Source of the DNA: Volvox africanus
Lineage: Eukaryota > Chlorophyta > Chlorophyceae > Chlamydomonadales > Volvocaceae
DNA length: 64,000 bases
Reading direction: 5' to 3'
NCBI GenBank assembly: GCA_030268105.1
Contig: BSDZ01000019.1
Location: 536,001-600,000, forward strand
This document shows positions 23,601-36,330 of the stretch, piece by piece (positions within the stretch are counted from its first letter, which is position 1; each line of letters starts with the position of its first letter). A program made the position numbers and the translations under genes. The notes below the pieces were generated by a model. That model saw nothing but the letters and a program-made list of their open reading frames with translations, had not been told where the DNA came from and searched no databases.

Positions 23601-26600
23601 CATCCCGAAGAAGAAAAAAGGGGAAGGTGGATAAACGAGGAAACGAGTCCTGGTCCTGGTGCTGGTGCTGGTGCTGAAGGAGGCAAGGACTACATGAACC
23701 TTACAAACGTGAAGGTCTGCTGGCAGCTGGCGGGGAGAGGTCCACTCCCACCTTCCCACAGCAGAACCCTCTCTCCCTCCCGCAGCAGGCCACGCTCCCA
23801 CAGTCCCGAGATTTCCGCCACGAGCGCAGAGAGGTGAGGGACCAACGCCCCGGGGGCGGCCTGAGGGGGTTACAAGGGATGTTTCGGAAGACATGCATGA
23901 ATCATGTAGCCGGCTTCCCTTGCGAAACCACCCCACCCCACCCTCCATGTTCCTCCTCCATATTCCATTATCTGATGTTGATGATATTTTATATTATTAT
24001 GTTTCCTAGGTACCCTAGGTAACAAATACTATGCTGGAAAGGCAGGAACTTATATGAGCACTTTATGACCATCCCCCTGAATCTCACCCTCGCAAGGCCC
24101 AGGAGGACATTGGCCATGGCCAGGCGCGCCTCGAACTGCGCCCGCCATTCCGGGGTTTGACGTGGAGGGGGTGGCAGCTGACCCGGGGCCTGCAGGGAGG
24201 ATAAGCAAAACGTGCATGAGTAACACAAATTGGAGAAAAACGCATTCGCACAAGTACATACTTGTATGGGTTCATAGTAAGGAATGGGTTTGTTACATGC
24301 AGCTGGCGTGCCGCTGGGGACCGAGGCGTGGCACAGGAACACCCAGTTCAACACCCATCTGCATTCTCATTGGGCGTTTTTATGGGAAAGAAGGGAAGGA
24401 AACAAAACACAAATTTATCTGAAATAAAATATTTTAATTATTAAGAATATTATTGCACATTTTTTACAGAAAATTCTTATAATTACAGCACAAAATCGAT
24501 ATAATTGTGTATTTAAATTATCCAGTCCCCAGTGACCAACCCCCTCGACGCCTCACCTCCAGCGGCAGCAGCCTCATGACCTCCAGACAGCAGCTCACAG
24601 TGGGCACGGCCAAATCCGGGCGAAGGGTCAGGTACCGACCGAAAGCCTCTATTGCCTCAGCGTGCTGCTCTCGCCACCAGGAGTAGGGAACGGGGAAAGT
24701 GAGGCGGGGAGAGGGGGAAGGCGACGAGGGGGGGGAATTAAGACACCGGGCCAGACCACATACCCCGTGGACGCAGACGGTGGGGGAGAAGGTTAAAACA
24801 AGGACCCTGAGAAGGACTTCCAAGAGGCGAATACCATTAATCACGTGAGCAGAACCAGCTGAAAACCAACGAAATATTCTATTGATAACCACCAGTGATC
24901 GAGGTGACAGGAACCGAAAACCAACCCACCAGTGTCATGTGACGTGGGTCAGAAAGTCGCACTCGCAGCACGGCCTGCAGGAGATCCGCCACACCGCCGA
25001 CCACCGCCGCCGCCGCCGCCTGTGCCGCCGGCGTCGCAACAGCCGTCACTGCAGAGCTCGCACCACTACCGCCGCCGCCAACCGGCAAGCCCAGTGCCGC
25101 CGCCGCCATATCGCATAGGGGTGGAAGCACCGCCGTCAAGACCAGTACAGCGGCCTCCAGCTGCGACGTCGACAACGGCGACGCCACCGCCACTACCGCC
25201 GCTGCCCCGGGAGCGGGAGCGGCGCATGCTGTCAGGGCGGAGCTGAGCAGCGCTGCCGCCGCTTGTAGGGCTTGCTCCGGAGCTAGTGAGGAAGCCAGCC
25301 GCATAATGGCCTTAGCCTGCGACCTGTACGACACCACCACTTCCTTGTATTCGGCGTGGCTGTCGCACCTGCGGGCGCAGATTCCGATGCTAAGGGCTCT
25401 GGCGAAACGCACCGCTACAGGGAAGAGGAGGAGAAGCAGGAGCAGGGGCAGGAGCTGGAGTGCGCACGCGCGCGTGGAAGAAGTTCCATAGCGTGACTTC
25501 TCCAAGTTCCCTAGTCGTAAGTTCACTGTTGACTTTCGACTTGACTAGGTGCTCAGGCGCTGAGGCGTGAGGCGTTGTACCATTCACCCTTAACAGCTAT
25601 AGGCTTGCTAGCCAACTACAGATCAGATGCACCATCGATATTCCGGGATTTTGACCATCATCATGATAGCACAGGATACAACATTAATAAGGCCTAAGGG
25701 GTGGATCATCGTCACCTAACGAAGGGTGGATTCGGAATTGTAGCATGCAAAAAATAGAAGGATGGATAGAAGGATGGAATCAGAGCCTCAAGGATAGCAC
25801 TGACTCTGGGATGAGGTGGACGATAATACTGATACTGCGGCGTCGTACAGCGAAAGCGAAGCGCCTTGGTTCACTGCAATCTCTCTGACCGGGCACAGAA
25901 TTCGTCACCGGGAAGTGCAACGGGAGAGCAGGGGGAGAACAGAAAACCGCTTTGGACTCCGCTGTGAATAATCTGTCCTTAGCTATCTTAACCCCCTCCC
26001 TCCTCCCCCGTCCCCCACGTACCAGTCCGGCACGTTGTTGACCCCGGGATCCGCCGAGGGCACTACGCGGGCCATTCCACCGCACAGCACCCGCATGAGC
26101 TCCGAAACCACGCCCACTGGCAGCGTGTATAGTTGGCCTTGCGTGGTACCCCTACTACCACCGCTGCCGCCTCCACCGCTGCTGCCAGGCGAGCCCTGCC
26201 ATGCAGGTCCAAGTTTGAAAATGTGAATGCCATGAAGCTAAGGAGGTGAAGGAAGGGATTGGCAATCGACCTGTGATGAGCAGAACCGGCGGAGGCGAGG
26301 AAGAGGAGTCCGCGGAGCAGACGATGTCAGTCTTTAAAAACATCCTAACATGAGCACACCTGTCCGCTGCCGCCACCTCCGGCGCTAGTCTCCGACGGCA
26401 CTGCTGCGCCGCTGCCAGGCGCCAACGCATGCTGCGGCGTCGCCTCCCTCAGCAGCTGCTGCCACAGCGTGAGCGTGCCCCCGGAGAGGCGCAGATAGGG
26501 ATGCCGGGTGAAGGTCAGGAGCTGGGTCAGGAAGGCAGCTCGGCGGCCGCTGGTTTCCGAAAGGGCGCGGTAGTGCCCCTCTCCAAGGCCCTCCACCACC

Positions 26601-29600
26601 TCCAGAACGCGGGAACCCAGGTCTGCCTGAGATCCACCGTAGCCCAGCTCCCGTACCATGGCTGCGGGCATGAGCAGGGGGACGATACGTTGAACGCAGA
26701 GACAAGGACAGAACAAGGAGGGGCAGATGAGCCCGCCTTTTCCCACGCCCGCCTGTTGCCAACCCCCCGCCCGCGTTTCCCACGCCTGCCTTTCCTTACA
26801 CACCCGGTGGCAGTGGATCCTGCGGACCCAAGAGCAGCCCCAGCGCCGCAGTGGACCCCAGCAGAGCCCCAGCCACGCCATCCATGAGCTCCGAGTAGTC
26901 AGCGAAACTCTCGTTGCCCCGCTTACGCCAAGTGATCTGGGTCGGGTGGTGGGATGGGATGGGATGGGGAAGAGGCAGCGGGCAGTGGATCAAGCGCCAA
27001 AAGGTCGCATGGCGAGACGGACAGACAGGGCAAGGTACGCCAAACCACTACAAGTACTTCTCATAGCTCCAACTCCAAGACCAGACCTAACCACAGCCCC
27101 AGCAACGGCCTCAGCCCCCTGCATACACACACGCACCTGACGTAGCACATCCAGTGCCTGCATTCTCAGCGCTGAGGTGCCCTCACGGATAAAGAACGCA
27201 CAAGCGCTCAGCACCGAGCTCGACCCCAGGCGCCGCATCGGCACCCATTCCACCCATGTGCCCAGTGCGCCCAGCGCCGCCGACAGCGCAGCCACATGAG
27301 CCGAGATCTGATCTCGCCTTTGCTGTTCTGGAGAGGCCACCGAGCCGGCGGGGCCAGCGACTCCAGCTGCAGCACCGGTGCCGCCACCACCACCAGCAGC
27401 GCCAGGTACCGGCGGCAACGGCGTCGATTGGAGCTGTTGTGCGGCCTGGAAGTGATGCTCCAGGACCTGAAGGTGGTTCACGCATATAGAGGCAAAGAGG
27501 CACAACGCCGCCGGGACTTTTGAACGAGGAAGAGGGGATATGGGTCGACAAAAACCCACATCCTCTTCGATGTGCGCAGCTACATAGCCGTGTCAAGCCG
27601 CAGTAAAAAAACTTCTGGGATGTGGGTCAGGGCTCTCATGCGCACGGTACATCGGGAGTATTGCTCAAAAAACGCATACGCATACATGAGCTGGTGCACG
27701 TGAAATTACAGTGCACTGCTCGCGCTCGGATAGGAATATCGATCACTCCTTTGCTACGCGGATTTGCGACGGGGCATTCGATGGTACTGGCAAAAGTTGC
27801 GTACTCATTCGGAACCGGGCATTCGCACTTCTGATTTAAGTTTAAGAAGACGCGTCAGTGAAGGCTAGCTAGGCTTGGGAAAGGAATAGCGTACGTACGG
27901 GTACGAGTGAATTTCCACACGGTGAAATAAAGGACGTAGCCACGACGTGTCAATGTACGACGGTAGGATAACTGGTATGTTGCTCTAATGGATCTCATAT
28001 ATGTGCCGCCAGGGTTTTGTACAGCTCCAGTAGGTATGAACAAGATACAAGGAGCCTCGTTACTGCTGCAGATAGGGTGCGCGCAGAGGCCCTAAACAAT
28101 GCTTTAGACGGATTCGTGCCTACCTCACACAGGAAAGGAAATACGGTTGTTGCTGACGCTGTAAGAGCTGAAAGAAAGGCCCGCTTGCTTGTCACGTCGG
28201 GGCCATCAGCTGATCCCGAGTTGCCTGGCGAAATCGTGTCGGCGGTCGCGCCATCGCCGGAAGCTCCGACAGCTCCACCTGGGTAGATGGCGTTGCCAAC
28301 AATCGACCGCCGAGCATTGTTCGCTAAGAATGATTATATGAACTGAGTTCATGTTAATGTATCATGCGCAACTTAGAGGATTCCGGCGTCCTAATGCGCG
28401 CCCGAACGGAAGCGCCGACCAGGTTTGAAACACCGACCCTGCAACTACTCCGCAAAGACCGGTTTTCCCAAACATATGGAATGAATTTTTTCATAGGCTA
28501 TGTAAAAATGGCCGACAAGCAACCAAAGTTAAGCGGTTTGCATAAAGAATACATGGAAATCTATGTAAAAGGCCCACATCTGGATCTCCCCCTTTACGAG
28601 CTTTTCACTTATAGAGCGGCCCCAGACTAAATGTGTTGCTTCAAACCGCGACACCGTGAGACATCGCTGCTTTCCTTAACAACAATCTCAGAAATGCAGG
28701 CCCTGTCTTCCCGTGTGAACCTCGCGGGTGCGCGATCGACACAATTTTCGGCCCAGAGCCACTTAAAGTTAGTAACTACTGCTTACGCTCTTTATCCTAA
28801 CTGCAGCCAAGCCCCAGCGCGCTTCGCGCCTGGTGGTCCGCGCTGAGCAGGCGGCCGCCGCCCCGAAGGCTGCCCCGAAGAAGGAGGTTGGCCCCAAGCG
28901 TGGCTCGCTGGTGAGCGCAAACTCAGCAACGCAGCCACAGAAAGGTTCGAACGCTAAGCAATGGAATATAACTTAACAGGTGAAGATTCTGCGCCCCGAG
29001 TCGTACTGGTTCAACCAGGTTGGCAAGGTGGTGACCGTCGACCAGGTGCGCAAGGTTCATCGCAGCCCAATTTTTCCGACGAGCCGCAAGCCTGATTCCC
29101 GCTCTCGCTAACGCAGGGCGCTGTTCGATACCCCGTTCTCGTTCGTTTTGAGAACCTGAACTACGCTGGCGTCAACACGAACAGCTACGCCCTGGACGAG
29201 GTTGCTCCGGTCAAGTAAACATTGACAAGCGGCGTTTGTTGACATGGTGGAGGCAAATGAAAAGTCTAGAGAAGAGCACTTAGCCAGCCCTGCCTTAGGG
29301 CGGGTTGTGGGAGGATGTACCTAGTTTACGGACATGCATGTCCTGGCTCTGCCTGACGTGGGGCAAGTTACCTGACAACGGGTCAGAGATTTTCACTAAC
29401 TTAACACATCGCGTGGTGTAACCTCATGACTGTAACTAATGTCGAATATGAACAACTTGTCACCCACACTAAAATCTACACCGCTCATAATAATTAACAA
29501 TGTTTCTGAAATAATTAAGTATATTTGATTTATCGACTTGTCCACAACTCACCAAGACCAGAAACCTCGAATTGTGTTAGATCTTCGCTTATGTAGAGAA

Positions 29601-32600
29601 GAACTCTGCAAGTCAACTCTGCCTACACCAACATATGATAGCAAATCATCCAAATCAGTGTCACATACTCATTGTACATAGTACAATACCATACACTTTA
29701 TCGTGTTGTTAAACGCAATATCTACCCATTCTCCACCTTCAATAGTGTCACAACATCTCACCTGGGTAGGTCCACCCGACGCCCCCGCCATCAACTGGGG
29801 CATAAGCTCTGTGTAAGCACCTGCACCCTGCTGACGGACGACTACGGCTAGGAATTCCGCTGCTTTACCGCGTTCAGGGAAGCTGCCAGCCGCGGCTGCA
29901 TTCAACGCCGATGCTGCAGGATCTTGCGCTGGAGATACCGCTGTGGAGGAGGGAAGCAGAGGCATTGGGGTATATATATGCGCCGTTAACAGATAAGGTT
30001 ATACTCCTCATGGGGCATAATGATCTATGGTGTAGCGTACTTATAGATCCCTGGGAAAGATGAGGTGACTGTCACCAAACGCGCAAGGAATACGATATTC
30101 TACTGCGCATATCCTACACTAGGTGAGGTATGAACACTCCGTACCCAAACCTCTGACCAGAATCATCACACAGGACAAATGGCTCAATAGCCCCTTGCCC
30201 CTCGCAAAAATAGGGAGGGCATCAGGGCCGGGAGCCGCTATCCTCCTCTCCCCAGCGCCCGTGGATCATCGCACGAATCCCTTGGTTTCCTGGCCCTCTG
30301 CGCCGGCCCCACCAAGTCCCCTCCGGTCATGCTTCCCTGCCGACTCTGCCACTTGCATCCGTTTCCCGGCGGCCTGCAGGGAAAAACCCGGCCCCCGGCT
30401 GCAACATCACCAATTCAGCAGTACACTCTTTGCGACTCCCCGCATATCACGACGTAGCAGCATTTCCGTGCGGCTGCCGACATACAATACCCAAAGCCCA
30501 ACAGTGCGGACCCCTATTCGTCAGTCTGCCGCTATCCTTCGCTTCCCGGTATCCAGCCTGTTGCCCACAGCTCTGCCCACAGCCCACGGAAGTCGCCAGG
30601 GGACCTGGGTGGGCTTACGCGGCCAGGTCCTCTGTCTTCCAAAACCTCACCCTTGCCGGCTGACTCACCGGGCGCCCACCGACCGCACTCCTGACCAATT
30701 ATCTACATCTGACTGATCAGACGCTTATACTGCATCTATCACAAAAATAATGTAAATAAATGTACCACAACAGCGGTATTAGATATCATCCTCTATTCTC
30801 ATCGTTCTATGTCCCACCCCGTATCAGCACCAGGATACGTTTCTTTCGACTTCCCCACCCTGCCAACCCGTACCGGCCGTGACCTCCTGTGACAAGCTTG
30901 TCCGGTTTGCCGTACTCTTTGCCTTATTCCTTGATTCCTCTGCCGGGAGCTATGATGATTTCCTATCTTCCCAAGGCCCATGGGGTCCTGGTGGATTATT
31001 ATTTACCAACAGTCAAGTCTGTTACCAGTTAGCACATGTCGGCATAGTGCTGGGTGCCATCACCGTTCCATACCTCCCATAACTCCCCGAATGTCCCTTA
31101 TCGAGTGATGCCTGGTAATCAGAAGCTTCTACTTCAACCCCTCCGACCGGCACCATTAGTACGTGCTCCCCATGCGGTCCTCAGGGGCCGCGTGTGCGTC
31201 CCGTGCGCGGGGGAGTACTTTCTCTGTCCGCCCGCTGGACCCGACATCAAGAACCCCATCAAAACTAGATGATTACCGCCTCTCCCGAGTCCCGAGCCAC
31301 CTCACAGAAGGGCAGCTAACCAGGCTCCGGTGCGTCCTCCGATAACCACGTCTACCCGCCACCTTCCTTCAGCTGAAGGAAAGTTCCCGCATTGGTTCCC
31401 GTAAGAACCCCGGGGGTAAAACCACTGGTCCCCATCCAGGTCCTTCCCTGCTATCCTATCTCCTTTTCCTGCACCAGTCTCCCGTCCCTCCTTACAAGGC
31501 TCTTACCCCTTGGAGAGGACCCCGCTCATCTTTGGGGCCTTAAAATATTAACATACGACCTTCTGAAGGTGGTGTGGTTTGAGTGCTCCCATATCCCTTG
31601 CCTCTTGCCTCTTGCCCCTTGCCCTGCACTAAAATAGGCTTGTTCCAGCCCCACCCCTGAACCGCTGCTGCATTCCGCGACTGTATTCCCATCTCCCTCC
31701 TGTCGGGGCCTAACGCATAACACAGTGCACATTCGCGTCCCCCTTCCTCCACGAGCACACACTCTCAACCCCCGAGCCGTCCGCGCCGTCTGACTCTGAC
31801 AGACTGATTGTGTCCCGTACCCTCACGTACACAAATACCCCTATCAGCCGCATGCCTCACCTTCCCTAAACTGCTGTAATGCTAGTTGAGTGACCGCCAC
31901 CCGGTGCTCCGGAGAGAGCTCCCGCCACCGGTGGCGAACCTGTCACACGTGGGATGGGCGACAGTCCACCACAGGGCAATGGAAACCTGTTGGCGTTAAG
32001 CTACATGTATTCAGGGCCTCATTTCATTTTCGTCGCATCTGCTGGGATTCGGAGCCTATGACATCCGCATGGTGCGCGTCATGGAGGGGCATCGTTAGGG
32101 AGGGCATGTTGCCACGGTCAGCATGGCGTATTAGTTCTTGCGATTGTTGGTCGTTGGAGGCGCATGACCCACATCGCCTTTCGCACTTGCTCCCTGTGCA
32201 ACCAGTTTCCGGTGTCAGTGCTACGGGTTTATGGTTTCTGCGCAACGGGTTACTAGAGCGAGTATCGTCCCTCCCGCAGCTGGCCCCTTTGAGGCGCGTG
32301 ACCCAGATCGCCCGCTCGACCCAGATCCCCAACCCCATGATCGGGAAAGCTGGCGGCGAGCCAGCAAGCCGGCGCCGGCGCCAGCGCCAACGCCGTCACC
32401 AGCACGGGTTTCACATCGCACATCCAAGCCCTCCCAGACGGACTAATGGTGCAATACATGACCTCACAACGGAACGGACGTCAACACGCAACGTCCTCTA
32501 CTTCTCCGGTTTTACCCTGGGATGCGGCAGTGCGGGAAAACCGAGACCGATCTGATCCGTAGATCTGACACACTGGCCCATGGGTCAGGTGCGGGAAAGG

Positions 32601-33711
32601 GGATCACATCTGCTCTTCCGCAGCGGGACAGACTATGTCATCGTTTACGATTTCTTATTTCGTGGGAGAGGTTAGAGGGGGCAGTACACTGCGCCGTCCT
32701 AGGCAATCCTGCCTATGGTTCGTGAGCAGGTTATCCCCATCATGAACCCCCCCCCCGCTGTTATGAGCCCCCCTCTGCCCCGCAGCTAGGGGACTTGAGG
32801 ACTGGCCTGTCTTGCAATCTGCTGACTCGCAACTACCCTATTACTCGCTACACCCCTTCATGGTGTTGTGGGGGAGTGCAAATCTCGGTAAGTGAAGGAC
32901 TTGGCTCAGCTGCCGCTCTCCTCCCTCCACCGGGTAATTGCAGGCTCCGCCGCCTAGAGGCCCCTAGAGAATTTTCAGTGTCCTCTAGTGGCTACAAGCC
33001 ACATCCTACACCTAACTCCGGTCCTTCCGCTGAAATCTTCCTCTGAAACCTAATTTCTCTATTGATCACCTTCACCGGCATCCAACCTCCCTCAAACCAG
33101 CCACCAGTCCCAGTCTGCCTGCCACCCAGCCACTCCCCCTTACCGCATCTATGATGAGCTGGTAAGCAGCCAGACGCACTCCAACCACGTCGGTGGGCTG
33201 AAGCAGCGCACCGTATTGCTGCGCCAGCTGCTGTATCGAAGTAAGTGTCGCGCATGCTGAAAACACGGAGGTAACATCCGCGCGTTTGAGCTGCAACAGG
33301 TTGGCGGGTGGGTGGCGGAAGGGGTCGGCGAAAAGGGATGGGCCCAAAAAACATGGAGCTGGTGATTGTGTTGATTATTTGGCTGATAAGTCGTCACGGG
33401 CTTCCGGTCAATCATGCGCCCCGGGCTGGTGCAGGTGTTACCCAAGGCGAAGTAGGGGATTGCACGACTGACAGTACGGCCCACATTATTGTCGGGATGT
33501 AAAGGCATGAAAATGTATAAGAATTGTTCTCAAGTAACATGAGAGTGTGGTGTTCTGTCCTGTGCGCTTGGTTCGCGAATGGATCTGGCGCCTACCGCAC
33601 CTGCTCCAGAAACGCGACAGCCTCTTTGCGCTGCTGAGGGAGCGCTTGTGGACTCTGAGAAGCTAAAATCGCCTGCAGCACTAATCGCGGCACGTCCTGA
33701 ATAGCCGCCAT
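17621..33711 (-). CDS. XPO5: Exportin-5 / HASTY family nuclear export receptor
   Basis: A karyopherin-beta that exports structured small RNAs with RanGTP. There are 26 exons: 33601-33711, 33144-33230, 31861-31939, 29762-29940, 29553-29622, 28124-28278, 27137-27466, 26804-26936, 26360-26661, 26023-26195, 24930-25368, 24557-24664, 24088-24189, 23705-23860, 23223-23306, 22840-22956, 22306-22613, 21715-21987, 20922-21156, 20536-20784, 20055-20179, 19689-19809, 19326-19433, 18595-18693, 17904-18008, 17621-17665. They total 4293 nt, 1430 aa, with every phase closing. It aligns end to end with remembered plant HASTY blocks: [85 protein letters not shown]. It is ~230 residues longer than HASTY, from Ala/Gly/Ser inserts in exons 7, 11, 17, 19 and 20. 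Intron 5 contains psaE. Exon 1/2 is slightly shorter than expected; a small exon may be missed there. Confidence 0.9.
19862..20053. repeat. CA-rich minisatellite filling exportin intron 21
   Basis: Irregular CACACATGCACCCGCACGCA-type units occupy nearly all of the 245-nt intron (19810-20054). On the minus strand the intron begins directly with GTGTGTGTG, so the 5' splice site lies at the edge of the satellite. Confidence 0.85.
20395..20518. repeat. CA/ACAT microsatellite in exportin intron 20
   Basis: CATACACATA- and ACACAC-type repeats in the intron between exportin exons 20 and 21. This produces long His/Thr or Val/Cys-rich shadow frames that are not genes. Confidence 0.8.
28694..29218 (+). 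CDS. PSAE: Photosystem I reaction centre subunit IV (PsaE), plastid precursor
   Basis: PsaE is a stromal SH3-like subunit of photosystem I that helps ferredoxin dock and supports cyclic electron flow. Four exons, 28694-28727, 28807-28910, 28980-29045 and 29117-29218, join in phase to 101 aa. The transit peptide begins [11 protein letters not shown] and runs through RLVVRAEQ, very close to the C. reinhardtii precursor. The mature part starts near the Ala/Lys/Pro-rich linker and has the diagnostic [46 protein letters not shown] and NSYALDEV blocks. All introns are under 80 nt, unlike the surrounding gene. The entire gene sits on the opposite strand inside intron 5 of the exportin gene. TGTAA signals follow at 29417 and 29431. 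Confidence 0.97.
29417..29421 (+). terminator. Candidate TGTAA polyadenylation signal of psaE
   Basis: First TGTAA about 200 bases after the psaE stop, with a second at 29431-29435. Both lie before exportin exon 5 (29553-29622), so psaE transcription could end inside the host intron. Confidence 0.5.
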
Positions 33712-35187
33712 AGCGAAAATAAAACAGATATTTTGAACTACCCTAGAGGTCTATTATCCTGCGTCTGTATACAAACTAACATTATTGTTCTGACATTACA
33801 GCACTCAAATTGACGAAACAATATGTCGCATCGAAAGCCCATTTGTACAGTCAGCAGTTTGCGAACGAACTACCGATGCACGTAACACAACGCAGTCATA
33901 CAACAAAAAAACAATGTAAAAATCGCAGTAAAGAATAACACAAAAGGTTCGCCTCGCCATCGGCATCCCCTACCGTTCCATATCCTTCGTGTTGGCAGTC
34001 CACTCGCGAACCCAATTTTATAATCCTGAAATGATGAGCTGAATTGTTTCATTTACATCTTTGCTAACATCATTTTCCTTTCCGCTTTATTCTTGATTAT
34101 TCCGGTCAACAGCTGGGGCATTGTTCTTCTTAAGTCGAACTCCGGTCCCCTGAATCAAGTAGTACTGATCTATCTGGACACTGAAGCCTCGTCACCAGGA
34201 CTGATTATAAGATCTGCCTGATGACATAGGGCATCTGCACAATAAAACCTGATCCCATGTCCCGACTCGTTCACCTGTACACAACGAATCCCATGGTTGC
34301 TTAGTGGAAACGCGGTTTGTCGTTTGTCGGCTTTTAACGAACAATACGGATGCATCTGAATGTGCAAAGAGGCGATTTCGGGTCGGTTGACAGTTACATT
34401 CTCTTTACGGTTACTAGGTTACTACTGTCAACTTTTGCGCTTTTCATAAGCACTGAGTTAAAAAGGAATCATATAGGAAATTGTATCCAGTTTTAATTAA
34501 TACCTGCGGCCCTGTGACCAAATGACCTAGGGCGCATTTCTGCCACCTATACCCAGCCAGGAACAAACATTATTTTTCATTTTGCCGATCAAAGCCACAT
34601 GCCCACATCCACCTCTTAATTGCAGCCAGCCCAAAGTATTTTGCCGTACCATAGAAACACGACCACCATCTTCCAAAGCAGAAATCCACCTGCCCGCACA
34701 TCTTCCGTTCCTTTCTACCACTTTTTAACCAGCAGGACTACAACCAGCACCACTGCCCGTGCTCAAGCCTGACGTAGCTAAAGAGCCCAGTACCAATGCT
34801 GCATCTCTCATGTGCGTCCCTCCTGTAGGTCCTTCCTACGGACATCATCATCATCATCATTATCATCATCATCGACACAGCACATTATGTTGTCGTCAGT
34901 GCGCAAAGCCATGGGTCAGTGCGCAAACCTCCAAACTGCTCCAATACCGCCAAACTTACCTGGATGATATGTTGCCCCAACACGCACCTCAGCTGGAGCT
35001 GGAGCTGGATAATTACTACGTCTTCTATCTTCGGGTTTGTCACCAGCCGCAGTCCCATCACCGTGACAAGCTACAACGCGCGCAACTCTTCCCTCGTGCA
35101 CTTACAATCCGCATGGGTTATCGGTTTGCGGTCGCTGAATGCATAGTTTCCCGGTATTAACTCTTCCTGCCGTACCTTATTGTCCAT
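33712..35187. other. Upstream region of the exportin gene, no gene firmly recognised
   Basis: It probably holds the exportin promoter. 34845-34872 is an ATC microsatellite giving a poly-His frame (34759-35160 +). On the minus strand, ~34970-35250 reads as a weakly protein-like stretch that ends at a good GTAAGT donor (near 34957), but no domain is recognisable; it may be an exon of an unknown or dead gene. Confidence 0.3.
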
Positions 35188-35610
35188 GTTTGATACCATA
35201 TTCCATGCCAGCGGTGTACGTACGGGCCTGAAAGCCTGAACCTTACGGTGCAATCGCCATGTGCCTTGTTATAAGCAAGAAGTTGCTATGGGCCATCAGG
35301 GTGCGACAGCCGGCCTCATGCGCCTAATCATGCCGTAAGGCCCCCTTCGAAATCAAAATGCTGCTCGTTGTGGCCCCCTACCCGTGCCTAATATCCTTAC
35401 AGAGATGAACACTCTCACATGTACACTAGCGCCCCCTGGCCAGGAGCGGACGGGACGCACACACGGTAAAAGTACAACCGAAGGAAGAGAAGAGCCATTC
35501 CACGCAGGCCCTATGGCTCAGGAGGAAACAAGAACACAGCCGCGGTACTTGGAACACGGAATGTAAAAAAAGGGCTGTTTACGACAACTGGAGTGAACGC
35601 AAGCAACAAA
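35188..35610 (+). repeat. ~420-bp dispersed repeat, copy 1
   Basis: Matches the reverse complement of 60998-61418 over its full length with scattered substitutions and short indels. One end is GTTTGATACCAT, the other GCAAGCAACAAA. A 60-codon open frame (35384-35566) is largely shared by the two copies but interrupted differently at its end. The family is unknown; it could be a SINE, a solo long terminal repeat or a fragment of a larger element. Confidence 0.8.
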
Positions 35611-36330
35611 CTGGTCAAATGCGTTTCATCAGGAGGGGGAGGGGGAGAATGATAGCGACGGAATCTTAAAGAAGGCCCCTGTAAGATTTGTTAACAGTTG
35701 TGGCTGAGAGGAGGGGACGAAGGTAACTGGAAACTAATGGGTTTTAAAGTTTTTTGGTTGGTAGGATATGAAATTGACTATTTGTCGTACGTTCGGAAGT
35801 TTTTTGGAAGAGGTCCGACGAGTCGAAGGACAAAAAGGGTTTTTTTGTGGCGGTACCACCAGCTTGGGCGTTGAAAACAATATACGTTGGACCCGCACGC
35901 TGGGCATGGACGAGAGTCTTATAAAACCCCTTTGCCATTTTCACTTAAGATACTACACAGCTAACAATAAAGTCGCTCATAGTCAGGGCTGTGAAAATGT
36001 ATTTGGAACCTGTAAAGCAGTGCTCGTACGACTTGAAAAAGTCATTGCAGTCATCTAGCTTCATTTGCTGCCTTTGAACATTGAATTTTGCATAACTTAT
36101 AGCCTCGCTTGATCTAGAGCTGTCTGCCAGTCAATTCGTGTAACCACAAAGGCACTGATTGGATAAGGTCGAATCGCCTATCCGCAAGCACCAGTGACCG
36201 TCGAGCATATTTTATCATACGTGCTTAGTTGCACTTTCCAACGTTTTTAACTCCAATCAGGCCAGGCCTTGTGCCCTCCATCGCTGGTAGGAACGCCTCC
36301 TAAGACGCCTACTCATCAACTTTAGATATA
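35611..36330. other. Intergenic, promoter region of the alpha-like gene
   Basis: No convincing gene. It should include the promoter and 5' UTR of the downstream plus-strand gene. A 96-codon frame at 35768-36058 has no known motif. Confidence 0.4.

Noticed and set aside
30123..30716. 197-codon Pro/Ser-rich plus-strand frame
   Set aside because: Lies within exportin intron 3, has no motif and shows no splice partners.
34759..35160. 133-codon frame with a poly-His run
   Set aside because: The His run is an ATC microsatellite; the remainder has no known motif and runs close to the edge of a dispersed repeat.
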